DNA of 64,000 bases, taken from the NCBI GenBank assembly GCA_947476745.1, contig CANJRG010000015.1, positions 1 to 64,000 on the forward strand, given 5' to 3'. The notes under the pieces are model-generated. The model had not been told where the DNA came from. It saw only the letters and a list, made by a program, of their open reading frames with translations, and did not search any database. Shown here piece after piece: positions 25,748-34,575 of this stretch. The stretch's first letter is position 1, and every line of letters starts with the position of its first letter. The DNA comes from Acidimicrobiia bacterium (lineage in GTDB: Bacteria; Actinomycetota; Acidimicrobiia; Acidimicrobiales; CAIXPF01). The position numbers and the translations under genes are program-made.

Positions 25748-25853
25748 GGGGTCGACGCTGTTGCCTGGGCGGCCAATCGGGATGGTTCGGTATTTCTAAC
25801 CCTGTTCCCGTTCAGCGGCGGCGGGATTGCGTCGATGTAATCATGTGGTCTCT

Positions 25854-25950
25854 CCCTCGCGAGGGTCGGAACGCGCCCTGCGGGAGGAACCCGGGACGCC
25901 ACCGACCTGCCCCGGCAGGCTCCGTCCGTCGAGGCGGGTCAGACGTCTGA
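25854..25950. promoter_or_regulatory. leader with two palindromes before the LysM transglycosylase
   Basis: The 202-base region 25748-25949 holds CCCTCGCGAGGG (25854-25865) and TCAGACGTCTGA (25939-25950). The second is a perfect 12-bp palindrome whose last base is the A of the ATG. Either could be an operator. I looked for a c-di-AMP (ydaO-type) riboswitch, common before cell-wall hydrolases, and could not recognise one. Confidence 0.35.
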
Positions 25951-27038
25951 TGGGCGTGCGCCGACCGTCTCGGTTACTGCTGGCCGGTGTCGTTGCCGCC
26001 TCGACGCTCGGGGTCGGACTGTTCGGCGTCGCCGCGGGGGCCCAGCCGCCGGCCACCGCCCCGCCCAGTGGGACCTCGCTGCCACCGGGCCGATCGCCTG
26101 CTCCAGCGGTCGCCGCGGGACGCGTTCCGGGCCCCTACGCCAGCGAACGCGTCGATGCGTACGCCCTGCAGGCGGCGCGCACCGTCATGCTCACCTACGT
26201 CGTGCGCAGCGGCGACACGCTTAATGCCATCGCCCGTCGGTTCGGTATCTCGGCCAGCACGCTGGCCACGACGAACGGCCTGACCAACCCCAACCTGATC
26301 TACGTGGGGCAGTCGTTGTCGGTGCCGATGATCGTCCGTGATGGCGGCCGGTCGGGGGTGACCCCGGTCCTACCGCCGCCCGGCGTCGAGGTGGTCCCGC
26401 TCGGTAGCCGGCCGACCACCACGACCACCACGGCTCCTACGACGACATTGCCGCCCACGACGACGAGCACGCAGCCGCCAACCACGACGACATTGCCGCC
26501 CACGACGACGACCACGCAGCCGCCAACCACGACGACATTGCCGCCCACGACGACGACATTGCCGCCGTCGACGAGCATTCCTGCGCCGCCCACCCCGGTC
26601 AGCCTCCCGGTCTCGCTGTTCGGGTCGGCGGCCACCGACCCTGCTCGCCTGGCACTGGTGCCGAGCTTCGACCGCTGGTCGGACACCTACCGGGTACCCC
26701 GGGCCTTGATGAAGGGACTCGGCTATGTCGAGTCGTCGTGGCGTGCGAACGCCCTCTCCAGCGCCGGGGCGGTCGGAATCGGGCAGCTCATGCCCGACAC
26801 GAGTGCCTGGCTGGCGGTCTACATCATCGGCGACCCGACGCTCGACCCCAACGATCCTGACGACAACATCCGGATGTCCGCCCGCTACATCCGCTGGCTG
26901 ATGGACCAGTTGGGCAACGAGTACTCGGCGATCGCGGCGTACTACCAGGGCATCGGCTCGGTGCAGCGTGATGGCATCCAGCCCGGCACGCACGCCTACG
27001 TGGCGCGTGTCCAGTCGGCGCGAGCGGCCTTCGGGTGA
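25950..27038 (+). CDS. secreted LysM / lytic transglycosylase (SLT-type) cell-wall hydrolase
   Basis: 362 aa. A signal peptide (RRPSRLLLAGVVAAS ... GAQP) is followed by one LysM domain (~82-126, VVRSGDTLNAIARRFGIS), then a Thr/Pro linker of repeated PPTTTT units (~155-210). The C-terminal lysozyme-like domain has the catalytic Glu in LGYVESSW and the family motif SSAGAVGIGQLMPDT. It binds peptidoglycan by LysM and would cleave glycan strands. The ATG at 25950 starts the signal peptide and overlaps a 12-bp palindrome; an upstream in-frame start at 25827 would only add a basic extension. Confidence 0.85.
   Translation: MGVRRPSRLLLAGVVAASTLGVGLFGVAAGAQPPATAPPSGTSLPPGRSPAPAVAAGRVPGPYASERVDAYALQAARTVMLTYVVRSGDTLNAIARRFGISASTLATTNGLTNPNLIYVGQSLSVPMIVRDGGRSGVTPVLPPPGVEVVPLGSRPTTTTTTAPTTTLPPTTTSTQPPTTTTLPPTTTTTQPPTTTTLPPTTTTLPPSTSIPAPPTPVSLPVSLFGSAATDPARLALVPSFDRWSDTYRVPRALMKGLGYVESSWRANALSSAGAVGIGQLMPDTSAWLAVYIIGDPTLDPNDPDDNIRMSARYIRWLMDQLGNEYSAIAAYYQGIGSVQRDGIQPGTHAYVARVQSARAAFG
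26415..26574 (+). repeat. Thr/Pro linker repeats inside the LysM gene
   Basis: In-frame repeats of a 15-codon unit (TQPPTTTTLPPTTTT) and shorter PPTTTT variants. It encodes a flexible, probably O-glycosylated or wall-spanning linker between the LysM and transglycosylase domains. The near-identical DNA makes it prone to length variation. Confidence 0.85.
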
Positions 27039-27147
27039 TCGGCACCGCAGCTCGGATGAATGGCCTCACCTGGCCGGTTCGACGTCCGACGTGCGGCCGA
27101 ACCACGTGGTGTCAGAGCGTTCGGCACGCCGGTAAACTCATAGCTCG

Positions 27148-27882
27148 GTGAACGAACGAGCGGAAGACCGCACCTCGACAGACTGGTTGTTGGACTTGTG
27201 CGTGTACGCCCCCATCGGGCTCGTACTCGACGCGCCGAAGTACCTGCCCGAGCTCGCCGAGAAGGGCCGCGGTCAGGTCGCGCTGGCCAAGGTCATCGGG
27301 AAGATCGCGGTCGACCGGATGGAGAAGGAGCTCGGCCCCTTCGCCGCATTCATCCGGGCTGCCGCTGCCTGGGACCCGTCCTCGACGTGTGGACCGCGTC
27401 GTAGCCCGAACGCGGCCGAGCCCTCCGCGGCCCCGCCCGATCCTGCATCGACGACGGCTGCGACCACGGCGGACCGCGTCTCCACCGATGGCCTGGCCGA
27501 CTCAGCTGGTCCGGCGGACACCGCGGGCCCGACCGAACCCGTTGCGCAGGACGCGAAGCCGAAGACCCGGGCCGCGGCAGCGACCCGTGGTGCGCGCTCG
27601 GCGGGGAGCGGCGCCGGCACTACGGCAGGCAAGTCCCGTGCCGCAAAGTCCCGCACGCCGACGCCGCAAGAGGTGTCGACGCAGGCCCCCGACGCCGAGC
27701 AGGTACCGGACGAGGCGCAGCTACCCATCGATGGCTTCGTCACGCTGTCGGCCTCGCAGATCGTGCCTCGGCTGACCACCCTGGCCCCGGCCGAGCTTGC
27801 GGCCATCGGCCGTTTCGAGCGGGCCAACCGTAACCGTCGCACGGTCCTCAACCGCATCGATCAGCTCCTCGGCGATCGCTGA
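27148..27882 (+). CDS. conserved actinobacterial hypothetical with disordered linker
   Basis: 244 aa. The N-terminal ~75 residues are ordered and partly hydrophobic (WLLDLCVYAPIGLVLDAPKYLPEL). An Ala/Thr/Pro-rich disordered linker follows (~80-180), then a small C-terminal helical motif (DGFVTLSASQIVPRLTTLAP and RFERANRNRRTVLNRI). This end motif recurs in actinobacterial proteins linked to membranes or lipid bodies, from memory; function unknown. TAAACT (27133-27138) lies 9 nt before the GTG. Confidence 0.65.
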   Translation: MNERAEDRTSTDWLLDLCVYAPIGLVLDAPKYLPELAEKGRGQVALAKVIGKIAVDRMEKELGPFAAFIRAAAAWDPSSTCGPRRSPNAAEPSAAPPDPASTTAATTADRVSTDGLADSAGPADTAGPTEPVAQDAKPKTRAAAATRGARSAGSGAGTTAGKSRAAKSRTPTPQEVSTQAPDAEQVPDEAQLPIDGFVTLSASQIVPRLTTLAPAELAAIGRFERANRNRRTVLNRIDQLLGDR

Positions 27883-27899
27883 GCGGCGGCCGGACATAG

Positions 27900-28436
27900 A
27901 TGGTGCAGTCCAGGGTCGCCGGCCCCGATGATCTCGATCGGCTGCTGCAGTTGGCTGCCTCGGCTCGACATGAGCTGTCGGCGGAGCGCGGTGGCGGCAT
28001 GTGGGCGGTCCGGGAAGCGCCGCCGGAGCCGCGCCGGGCCGAACTGCAACGGGCCATCCACGACCGGTCCGCGATCGTGCAGGTCGGCTGCCTTGACGGC
28101 TACGTGGCCGGTTACGGCATCGCCCGCCTCGAGCAGCTGCGTTCCGGCGATCGCCTCGCCGTGGTGAGCGACATCTTCGTCGAGCCCGCCTTCCGTGAGG
28201 TGTCCATCGGTGAGGTGGTGATGGATGCCCTCATCGGCTGGGCCCGTGACCACGGCTGTGTCGGCATCGACAGCCTGGTCCTGCCGGGGATGCGCGCATC
28301 GAAGAACTTCTTCGAGCGATACGGCATGAAGGCGCGTGCGCTGCTCGTGCACCTCGAGCTCCACCCGACCGACCCCGACCACCCAGGAGATCTGCACGGG
28401 GGTCGGCCCGACGCCGGTGAGGTGACGGACTCGTGA
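27900..28436 (+). CDS. GNAT-family N-acetyltransferase
   Basis: 178 aa. The GNAT fold is visible: a beta strand AVVSDIFVEPAFREVSIGEVVMDALIGWA carries the acetyl-CoA pocket, followed by IDSLVLPGMRASKNFFERYGMKARA, typical of the last strands. It transfers an acetyl group to an unknown amine. Its stop overlaps the following NUDIX gene start (GTGA), so the two are likely made together. Confidence 0.8.
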   Translation: MVQSRVAGPDDLDRLLQLAASARHELSAERGGGMWAVREAPPEPRRAELQRAIHDRSAIVQVGCLDGYVAGYGIARLEQLRSGDRLAVVSDIFVEPAFREVSIGEVVMDALIGWARDHGCVGIDSLVLPGMRASKNFFERYGMKARALLVHLELHPTDPDHPGDLHGGRPDAGEVTDS

Positions 28437-28840
28437 CGCCTCAGCCTCGCATGGCGGTGGGCGCGGTGATCGTCGAGGACGATGCGTTGCTGATGATCCG
28501 CCGCGCCAACGAGCCGGGCGCCGGACGCTGGAGCCTGCCTGGGGGCCGCGTCGACTGGGGCGAGACACTGGCGCATGCGGTGGTGCGCGAGGTGCTCGAG
28601 GAGACCGGGGTCGAGTGCGTCATCGGCGAGCTGCTCGGCTGGGTGGAACGAATCACCGAGGAGTTCCACTACGTGATCTTCGACTTCGTGGCCCAGCCGC
28701 TCAGCTTCGAGGACCCGGTGGCCGGCGACGATGCCCTCGAGGTGGCATGGGTGCCGCTCAACGAGGTCGATCAGCTCGATCTCGTCGAAGGCCTCGCCGA
28801 GTTCCTGGGCGAGCACGGCATCATCGAGACCCTGGTCTGA
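28433..28840 (+). CDS. NUDIX hydrolase
   Basis: 135 aa. A complete Nudix box, GGRVDWGETLAHAVVREVLE followed by ETGV, matches Gx5Ex7REUxEExGU. It would hydrolyse a nucleoside diphosphate linked to another group. The GTG start overlaps the stop of the GNAT gene by 4 bases. Substrate not determinable. Confidence 0.9.
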   Translation: MTPQPRMAVGAVIVEDDALLMIRRANEPGAGRWSLPGGRVDWGETLAHAVVREVLEETGVECVIGELLGWVERITEEFHYVIFDFVAQPLSFEDPVAGDDALEVAWVPLNEVDQLDLVEGLAEFLGEHGIIETLV

Positions 28841-28910
28841 CCGATCCGCGACGCGACATCGGGGAGACGATCGCGCACGCGACGATGATCCGGCACGGTA
28901 TCGTGGTCCC

Positions 28911-29108
28911 GTGGACGACGGTGGCGCGCGACTGACCTGTCCGTACTGCGAGTCCTACGGCGTGAGCCGCCTGTTCCTGGCCACGGCCCGCCTCGACTGT
29001 TGCGAGTGCGACGAGTGCGGCGCCCGTTGGGACGAGGAGCCTGCCACCGGGAAGTTCCGGGGCCGTGGTGGTCGCCAGAGCGCCGTCGACGGTGCAGCCC
29101 GACGCTGA
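28911..29108 (+). CDS. 65-aa zinc-ribbon protein with leaderless start
   Basis: TATCGT (28899-28904) lies 6 nt before GTG 28911. The product has LTCPYCESYGVSRL and DCCECDECGARWDEE, giving CPYC and CDEC pairs typical of a small zinc ribbon, and a basic tail. It could bind RNA, DNA or a transcription protein. It ends 120 bases before a convergent gene; I see no clear hairpin in that gap. Confidence 0.65.
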   Translation: MDDGGARLTCPYCESYGVSRLFLATARLDCCECDECGARWDEEPATGKFRGRGGRQSAVDGAARR

Positions 29109-29228
29109 CGCCCACGTCGCTGCACGGTCCGGAGCCGGTCGCGCCACGTACCCCAGCCGCGAAACGTGCCCCGGCAGGCCGAGCCTGACCGGAGCACGTT
29201 CGAACTCGTCCCGACCGACGACGTGGGC

Positions 29229-30782
29229 TCAGCCCTCGGCGTCCTCGGTGGTGGGGGCCAGCTCAGGGTTGAGCTTGTCCACCAAGGCCACCTCGTCGGT
29301 GTCGGGCACGTCGAGGTGGAGCTGGGCGGCGTGGTGCGGCGCCGGCGGGGCCACCACGCCACCCTGATCGAGCGCAGCGGGATCCTCACCGGACACCGGC
29401 GGGTGTTCCACGTCGACCCGGGCCACGACCGACTCCTCCTCGACGGCGGTGACGGCGGCGACGGGCAGCGGCGGGGGCGGCGGGATGCGCGGCGCACCGG
29501 TGGCCGGTGCGCCGGCGGGGCGACCACCCGTCGGGCGGGGACGGCGCCCGCGTGCGCCGACGGCTGCGGGCTCGGCCTCGACGCCGAAGAGTGCGGCGAT
29601 GGCCGGCAGGCGGGTGGCGCTCTTTCGTACTGCGGTCAGGAGCTCCTCCGGCTTGTCCTCCGGCACGCCGGCTGGGGTGACCGACGTGCGCACCGGCGAG
29701 AAGGACAGGGCGTCGAGCACGACCGCCCAGCGGTCGGCCGTCGCCTCAGCGCTGAGCGCCTCACCGGCCTGGGCGGCCAGCTTGGCGGCGAGTTCGGCGG
29801 GCAGCGGCGCACCGGCCTTGGGCGGCCGGGAGCTACGGCGCAGCGCTCCGACGACGCGGCCATCGGCGATGAGGCTGGAGAGCTCCTCGAGCCACTTGCC
29901 GTGCTCCTCGTCGACCCGTCGGTTGAGGGCCTCGCGCAGCTGCCCGGCGAGCTCACGTGACGCGTCGTCGCGAGCGGCGCCGTCGGAGGCCACGACCACC
30001 GAACGAAGGTCGCGCAGGTCGATCTCGTCGACGTCGCCGAGGGCGCCCTCGGCACGGTCACGCCATTCGGCGGCACGCACCTGCGGCCACAGGCGCTCGG
30101 CGAGCTGCATGAGGGGGGCCGGATCGATGTCCGGCTTGCCTTCGGCCTTGGCCGTCTCGATCTGCTTGTCGAGCGCGCTGCGCACGCCGGGCAGCCCGCC
30201 GCGGATCAGCTCCTCGGCGATGGGCTTGTGCTCCTCGGGCAGCTCGGCGATCACCGCGTGGCGATGGGTGCGTCCCGCCCGCAGGCGCTTGGGCTTGGGC
30301 GTGGGCTCCAGCGGGGCCTTGCGCTCGAAGGGCGGCCGTCGGCGTTCGCCGGCGCCATCGGGGCGCGCACTGCGCTCACCGTCACTGCGGGGACGGCGGT
30401 CCCGGTCTCCCGATGGCCGGTCCCCACGATCGCGGCGGTCACCTCGGTCACCACGATCCGGGCGGTCGCCCCGCGGGCGGCGCTCGTCGCGACCCCGTCG
30501 GACGAGGGTGGAAGTGACCAACTGCTCGTCGTCGCGGCGACCGCCGATGATCTCCAGACGCTGCGGATCGCCTCTCGCCGCTTTCGACTGCGTGATCGCA
30601 GTCACCACGATGCCGTCGATGTCCATCTCGACCTCGGCCTTGAGCTCCATGCCCACGGCAGCATCGGAGGGCAGCAGGGTTGCATCCAGGCTGCCCTTGG
30701 GTTCACGGGCGCCGGCGGCTCGCCAGGTCCAGGTACCGTCGTCTCGACGGCTCGTCAACTCGACATCAATGCGGCGCGGCAT
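29229..30782 (-). CDS. conserved hypothetical with Arg/Asp/Gly-rich linker
   Basis: 517 aa. Residues 1-85 form a beta-rich domain (MPRRIDVELTSRRDDGTWTW ... MELKAEVEMDIDGIVVTAIT) that could be an OB-like fold. Residues ~95-150 are a low-complexity linker of RGD/RDR units. A helical domain spans ~165-400, and a Pro/Ala-rich tail ends the protein. The basic-acidic linker suggests nucleic-acid binding, as inference only. TACCCT (30791-30796 on the minus strand) lies 8 nt before the ATG. Function unknown. Confidence 0.7.
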   Translation of the reverse strand: MPRRIDVELTSRRDDGTWTWRAAGAREPKGSLDATLLPSDAAVGMELKAEVEMDIDGIVVTAITQSKAARGDPQRLEIIGGRRDDEQLVTSTLVRRGRDERRPRGDRPDRGDRGDRRDRGDRPSGDRDRRPRSDGERSARPDGAGERRRPPFERKAPLEPTPKPKRLRAGRTHRHAVIAELPEEHKPIAEELIRGGLPGVRSALDKQIETAKAEGKPDIDPAPLMQLAERLWPQVRAAEWRDRAEGALGDVDEIDLRDLRSVVVASDGAARDDASRELAGQLREALNRRVDEEHGKWLEELSSLIADGRVVGALRRSSRPPKAGAPLPAELAAKLAAQAGEALSAEATADRWAVVLDALSFSPVRTSVTPAGVPEDKPEELLTAVRKSATRLPAIAALFGVEAEPAAVGARGRRPRPTGGRPAGAPATGAPRIPPPPPLPVAAVTAVEEESVVARVDVEHPPVSGEDPAALDQGGVVAPPAPHHAAQLHLDVPDTDEVALVDKLNPELAPTTEDAEG

Positions 30783-30853
30783 GGAGGAGGAGGGTAGTAC
30801 CTCAGCGCCCGCGGTCCCACACGGGCGGGGAAATCACCGGGTGGGCGGGTGGT

Positions 30854-31672
30854 TCAGTTGCCCGCGGTGAGGACTTCGGCGCCGTTCACGGTGACCAGCA
30901 GTGTGTGCTCGAACTGGGCGGAGCGGCTCCGGTCGAGGGTGACCGCGGTCCAGCCGTCGTCCCAGAACTCCTCGCGATGGTCGCCCTCGGTGATCATCGG
31001 TTCGATGGTGAAGGTCATCCCGACCTCCATGATCATGCGGGCGCGGGGCGTGAAGTAGTGCGGCACCTCGATGTCGCTGTGGAACAGCTCGCCGATGCCG
31101 TGACCGACGAAGGTGCGGACCACACCGAGCTTGTGAGCGTGGGCGTGGTCCTCGATGGCGCGGCCGATGTCGGAGATCGGTCGACCGGGCCGCACCGCGG
31201 CGATGCCACGATCGAGACACTCCCGGGTGACCCGCACCAGGCGCTGCCCGGCGGTGTCGACCTGGCCGACGAGGAACGTGGCGTTGCAGTCACCGTGGAC
31301 GCCCTCGCGGTAGACGGTGACGTCGAGGTTGACGATGTCGCCGTTGAGCAGCTTGCGGGAGTCGGGGATGCCGTGGCAGATGACCTCGTTCACCGACGTG
31401 CACAGTGACTTGGGGAAGCCGCTGTAGTTGAGCGGGCTGGGGTAGGCGTCGGCGTCGACGATGAGGTCGTGGCAGAGGACGTCGAGTTCGTCGGTGGTCA
31501 CCCCCGGGGCGACGGCCGCGCCGACCGCCCGAAGCACCTCGGCGGCGAGTTTGCCGCTGCGGCGCATGCGCTCGATCATGTCGGGTGACTTGACCCGTGC
31601 CTCCTTGCGGCGGGTCCGCACGCCGCTCACGGCGTAGTCGGGACGCTCGATGTGCGGCGGTACTGTTCGCAT
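30854..31672 (-). CDS. map: methionine aminopeptidase, type I
   Basis: A 272-aa dinuclear metallopeptidase that removes initiator Met. Metal ligands are the Asp of LDVTVYREGVHGDCNATF (two Asp), the His of VGHGIGELFH, the Glu of TIEPM and the Glu of QFEHTLLV; the substrate His is in VICHGIPD. The N-terminal ~40-residue extension (PHIERPDYAVSG) is of the actinobacterial MapA/B type and may bind the ribosome. ATG 31672 has GGACGGG upstream. A TAGGTT -10 candidate lies at 31710-31715. Confidence 0.9.
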   Translation of the reverse strand: MRTVPPHIERPDYAVSGVRTRRKEARVKSPDMIERMRRSGKLAAEVLRAVGAAVAPGVTTDELDVLCHDLIVDADAYPSPLNYSGFPKSLCTSVNEVICHGIPDSRKLLNGDIVNLDVTVYREGVHGDCNATFLVGQVDTAGQRLVRVTRECLDRGIAAVRPGRPISDIGRAIEDHAHAHKLGVVRTFVGHGIGELFHSDIEVPHYFTPRARMIMEVGMTFTIEPMITEGDHREEFWDDGWTAVTLDRSRSAQFEHTLLVTVNGAEVLTAGN

Positions 31673-31838
31673 GGGCGAAACCCGTCCGGGGCGCACCGTC
31701 CCCGAGGACAACCTAGGCAGCTTCAACGACACAGGGACAGCCTCTTTCCCACGACGGACACGACGGATCCGTGCCGAGTGTACGCAGCGCCGACCGCGTC
31801 GGCTCAGGTGGGAACGGCGCTGCTCGCCGGGGTGTCGC

Positions 31839-32846
31839 TCAGCCCGGGACGGCGGTGCGGGTGAACTGCCGCAACGCCGCCTGGGCCGGGTGGCTGGCCA
31901 CCGCGTGGCGTAGCTGCGCGGCGGTGGCGTCGAGGTAGCGACGGGTGGTGTCGAGGCTGGCGTGGCCGAGCAGTTCCTGTAGTTCCACGACGTGGACGCC
32001 GTGGTCGAGAGCGCTCGTGGCGAAGGTGTGGCGCAGGGCGTGTACCAGCGCCCCCTCGGGGATGCGTGAACGGATGCCGGCGCGGCGGTACAGCTTGTCC
32101 ACCAGGTACTCGACCTGCTGGCGGGTGAACCGCGACCCGGTACTGGTGCGGACGAACAAGGGCTGGCGAAGGTCGCTGAAGCGGAGGTCGGGAAAGCGGC
32201 CGCGGCGTTCGGTGAGGTAGCGCATCACCAGTTCCTCGAGGGTGTCCTCGATGGGGACGGTGCGGGCCTTGTTGCCCTTGCCGATGACCACCAGACGGCG
32301 GGCGCCGCGTGGGCCGTCCACAGAGCCGAGGTTGAGCGACACCGCCTCGGAGAGGCGGATGCCGGTGACCAAGAAGGTGGCGACCAGGGCGACGTCCCGG
32401 GCCGGCCAGGGATGGCGGGAGGTGGGATCGACCTCGGCGGCGGTGGAAAGCAACAGCGAGGCGGTGTCCTCGCCCGGGATGGCCTTGGGCTTTCCCCGGT
32501 CGGGACGGGGTGGGGTGATGGCGCTCATCGGGTTGCCGGCGACCACTTCTTCGATCACCAGGTGGTCGAAGAAGCCGTTCCAGGCGCTCCACGCGCGGCG
32601 GATCGATGATGCGGCATGGTCGCCCGCCCAGGAGGCGAAGGCGGCGCGGAGAACCTGTTTCTTCAGGTCGCCCAGGGTGAGGGACTCGAGATCCTCACCC
32701 TGGCCGCACAGGTGGGCCACCCGTCGGCCCACCCCCTCGAGATCGCGTCGGTAGGCGGCCACGGTGTGCGGGGACGGTTTGCGGACGGCCAGTTGCTGGA
32801 GGTAGCGGACAACCCATTCCGTGAACTTGTCACCGCTGTGCGTCAC
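31839..32846 (-). CDS. tyrosine recombinase, XerC/D type
   Basis: 335 aa. An N-terminal SAM-like core-binding domain (PSPHTVAAYRRDLEGVGRRV) precedes a catalytic domain with all expected residues: Arg in TGIRLSEAV, Lys in GKGNKAR, His-x2-Arg in HALRHTFAT, His in LGHASLDTT, and Tyr in RRYLDAT. It probably resolves chromosome dimers or does site-specific recombination. GTG 32846 was chosen because TACTGT (32854-32859 on the minus strand) lies 7 nt upstream; a longer reading from 32879 is possible. No attachment sites or phage genes flank it. Confidence 0.85.
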   Translation of the reverse strand: MTHSGDKFTEWVVRYLQQLAVRKPSPHTVAAYRRDLEGVGRRVAHLCGQGEDLESLTLGDLKKQVLRAAFASWAGDHAASSIRRAWSAWNGFFDHLVIEEVVAGNPMSAITPPRPDRGKPKAIPGEDTASLLLSTAAEVDPTSRHPWPARDVALVATFLVTGIRLSEAVSLNLGSVDGPRGARRLVVIGKGNKARTVPIEDTLEELVMRYLTERRGRFPDLRFSDLRQPLFVRTSTGSRFTRQQVEYLVDKLYRRAGIRSRIPEGALVHALRHTFATSALDHGVHVVELQELLGHASLDTTRRYLDATAAQLRHAVASHPAQAALRQFTRTAVPG

Positions 32847-32950
32847 ATTCTGCACAGTACGGCGGGTGGGACCGTCCACCGCGGATACCGTCCGAGCAGC
32901 CCGGTTGCCCGGTACGGGACCGTGTCGCGCCGGGCCGGTAGGGTCGCGGC

Positions 32951-34330
32951 GTGCAGCGCTTCGATCTGATCATCGTCGGTACCGGTACCGGCAACGGCAT
33001 TCCTGCGGCGTTCGACGACTGGAACATCGCGCTGGTGGAAAAGGACGTCTTCGGCGGGACCTGTCTCAACCGCGGGTGCATCCCTTCGAAGATGTTCATC
33101 TACGCGGCCGATCAGGCCGCGTCGTTCGCCGAGGCGGCCAAGCTCGGGGTTCACGGCCGGCTCGACCGCGTCGACTGGCCGGCCATCGTGCAGCGGGTGT
33201 TCGGCCGGATCGACGCCATCGCCGCCGGCGGTGAGGACTACCGCACCAACCGCTGCCCCAACATCACGGTGTTCCGGGGCGAGGGTCGCCTGGTCGGCCC
33301 GAAGGTGCTCGAGGTCAACGGGCAGCAGCTAACCGCCCCGCACATCATCCTCGCCGCCGGGGCCCGGCCCCACGTGCCCCACGACGTAGCCGGCCTCGAC
33401 CGGGTGCCGTTCCACACGTCGGACACTGTGATGCGCCTGGCGGAGCTGCCCGAGCGCATGGTGATCCTCGGCGGGGGGTACATCGCCGCCGAGCTGGGCC
33501 ACGTGTTCGGCAGTTTCGGGACGCAAGTCGACTACGTGCTGCGCTCCTCGATGATGCTGCGCGAGAGCGACGACGACGTGTCGCACCGCGCCACCCAGCT
33601 GTACGGGGAGCGGTTCGGGCTGCACTGCAACAGCCGGCAGCTCACCGTCGGGCCGGGACGGGGCGGGCATGGCGTCGTGGTGCGCGGCATCAGCCAGGGG
33701 GAGTCGCTGCACCTCGAGGCCGACGTGCTGCTGGTGGCGACGGGGCGGGTGCCCAACGCCGACGTGCTCAACGTTGCCGCGTCGGGCATCGCCACGGACC
33801 CGTCTGGGACTCGGGTACTGACCGACGCCAACCTGCAGACCAACGTTCCGGGCGTGTGGGCCCTGGGTGACCTGACCAACACCCAGCAGCTGAAGCACCT
33901 GGCCAATGCCGAGGGTCGCATCGTGTTCCACAACGTCGCCCACCACGACCGGCCGGAGACCTGGCAGCAGATCGACCGGACGCTCGTGCCCTATGCCGTG
34001 TTCGGCCATCCGCAGATCGCCGCGGTGGGGCTCACCGAACGGGCGGCGCACGCCGCCGGTCTGCCCTACCTGGTGGCCACCAAGGACTACGGCGGCACGG
34101 CCTACGGCTGGGCCATGGAGGACTCGAGCAGCTTCTGCAAGCTCATCGCCCACCGTGAGACCCGCAAGCTGCTCGGCGCCCACATCATCGGACCGCAGGC
34201 GTCGACACTGATCCAACCGCTCATCCAAGGCATGCGGTTCGGTCAGACGGTCGACGACATGGCCCGCGACGTCTGGTACATCCATCCCGCTCTGACCGAG
34301 GTCGTGGAGAACGCCCTGCTCGAGTTGTGA
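32951..34330 (+). CDS. mtr: mycothione reductase
   Basis: A 459-aa flavoprotein of the pyridine nucleotide-disulfide reductase family that keeps mycothiol reduced. The N-terminal FAD motif GTGTGNG is followed by the redox disulfide in GGTCLNRGCIPSK. The NAD(P) fold is ILGGGYIAAELGHVFGSFG, and the C-terminal catalytic His-Glu is in YIHPALTEVVENALL. The KMFIYAADQA segment after the disulfide favours mycothione reductase over lipoamide dehydrogenase. TAGGGT (32939-32944) lies 6 nt before the GTG. Divergent from the recombinase. Confidence 0.85.
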   Translation: MQRFDLIIVGTGTGNGIPAAFDDWNIALVEKDVFGGTCLNRGCIPSKMFIYAADQAASFAEAAKLGVHGRLDRVDWPAIVQRVFGRIDAIAAGGEDYRTNRCPNITVFRGEGRLVGPKVLEVNGQQLTAPHIILAAGARPHVPHDVAGLDRVPFHTSDTVMRLAELPERMVILGGGYIAAELGHVFGSFGTQVDYVLRSSMMLRESDDDVSHRATQLYGERFGLHCNSRQLTVGPGRGGHGVVVRGISQGESLHLEADVLLVATGRVPNADVLNVAASGIATDPSGTRVLTDANLQTNVPGVWALGDLTNTQQLKHLANAEGRIVFHNVAHHDRPETWQQIDRTLVPYAVFGHPQIAAVGLTERAAHAAGLPYLVATKDYGGTAYGWAMEDSSSFCKLIAHRETRKLLGAHIIGPQASTLIQPLIQGMRFGQTVDDMARDVWYIHPALTEVVENALLEL

Positions 34331-34575
34331 GCGGCACTGCGTGACGCCGGGCGGCCCGCAGACCGCAGTGGCCGCGAATATCCTGAACGGTCCCACGCCG
34401 TAGGCGGACGGCCGGAGCCCGTTCCGCGAAGTACTTCCGCCTTTGCCCGTGCCGAAGTCGACCTTCAGGGCATCCACGGCGACCAACGGGTTCGACGACG
34501 ATGACGGACATCCCGCCGATCATCGAGATGGGGGAGTGGCGCCGTTGCCCTCCCCGGGCCGTCGGGCGTGCCACC
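34331..34575 (+). other. 245-base intergenic region before the PEP-mutase-family gene
   Basis: It holds TATCCT at 34379-34384 as a -10 candidate with a leader of about 190 bases, and distant inverted arms AGGCGGA and TCCGCCT that could form a weak stem. An alternative start of the next gene at 34501 would shorten it. No RNA family recognised. Confidence 0.3.

Noticed and set aside
25748-25949. c-di-AMP riboswitch before the cell-wall hydrolase
   Set aside because: I could not find the conserved core segments; only two unrelated palindromes are visible.
26415-26574. CRISPR or variable-number repeat outside genes
   Set aside because: The repeat is in frame inside the LysM protein and encodes a Thr/Pro linker.
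31839-32846. Integrase of a mobile island
   Set aside because: The recombinase is flanked by housekeeping genes (map, mtr). No tRNA, attachment repeats, phage or transfer genes are seen, and composition does not change.
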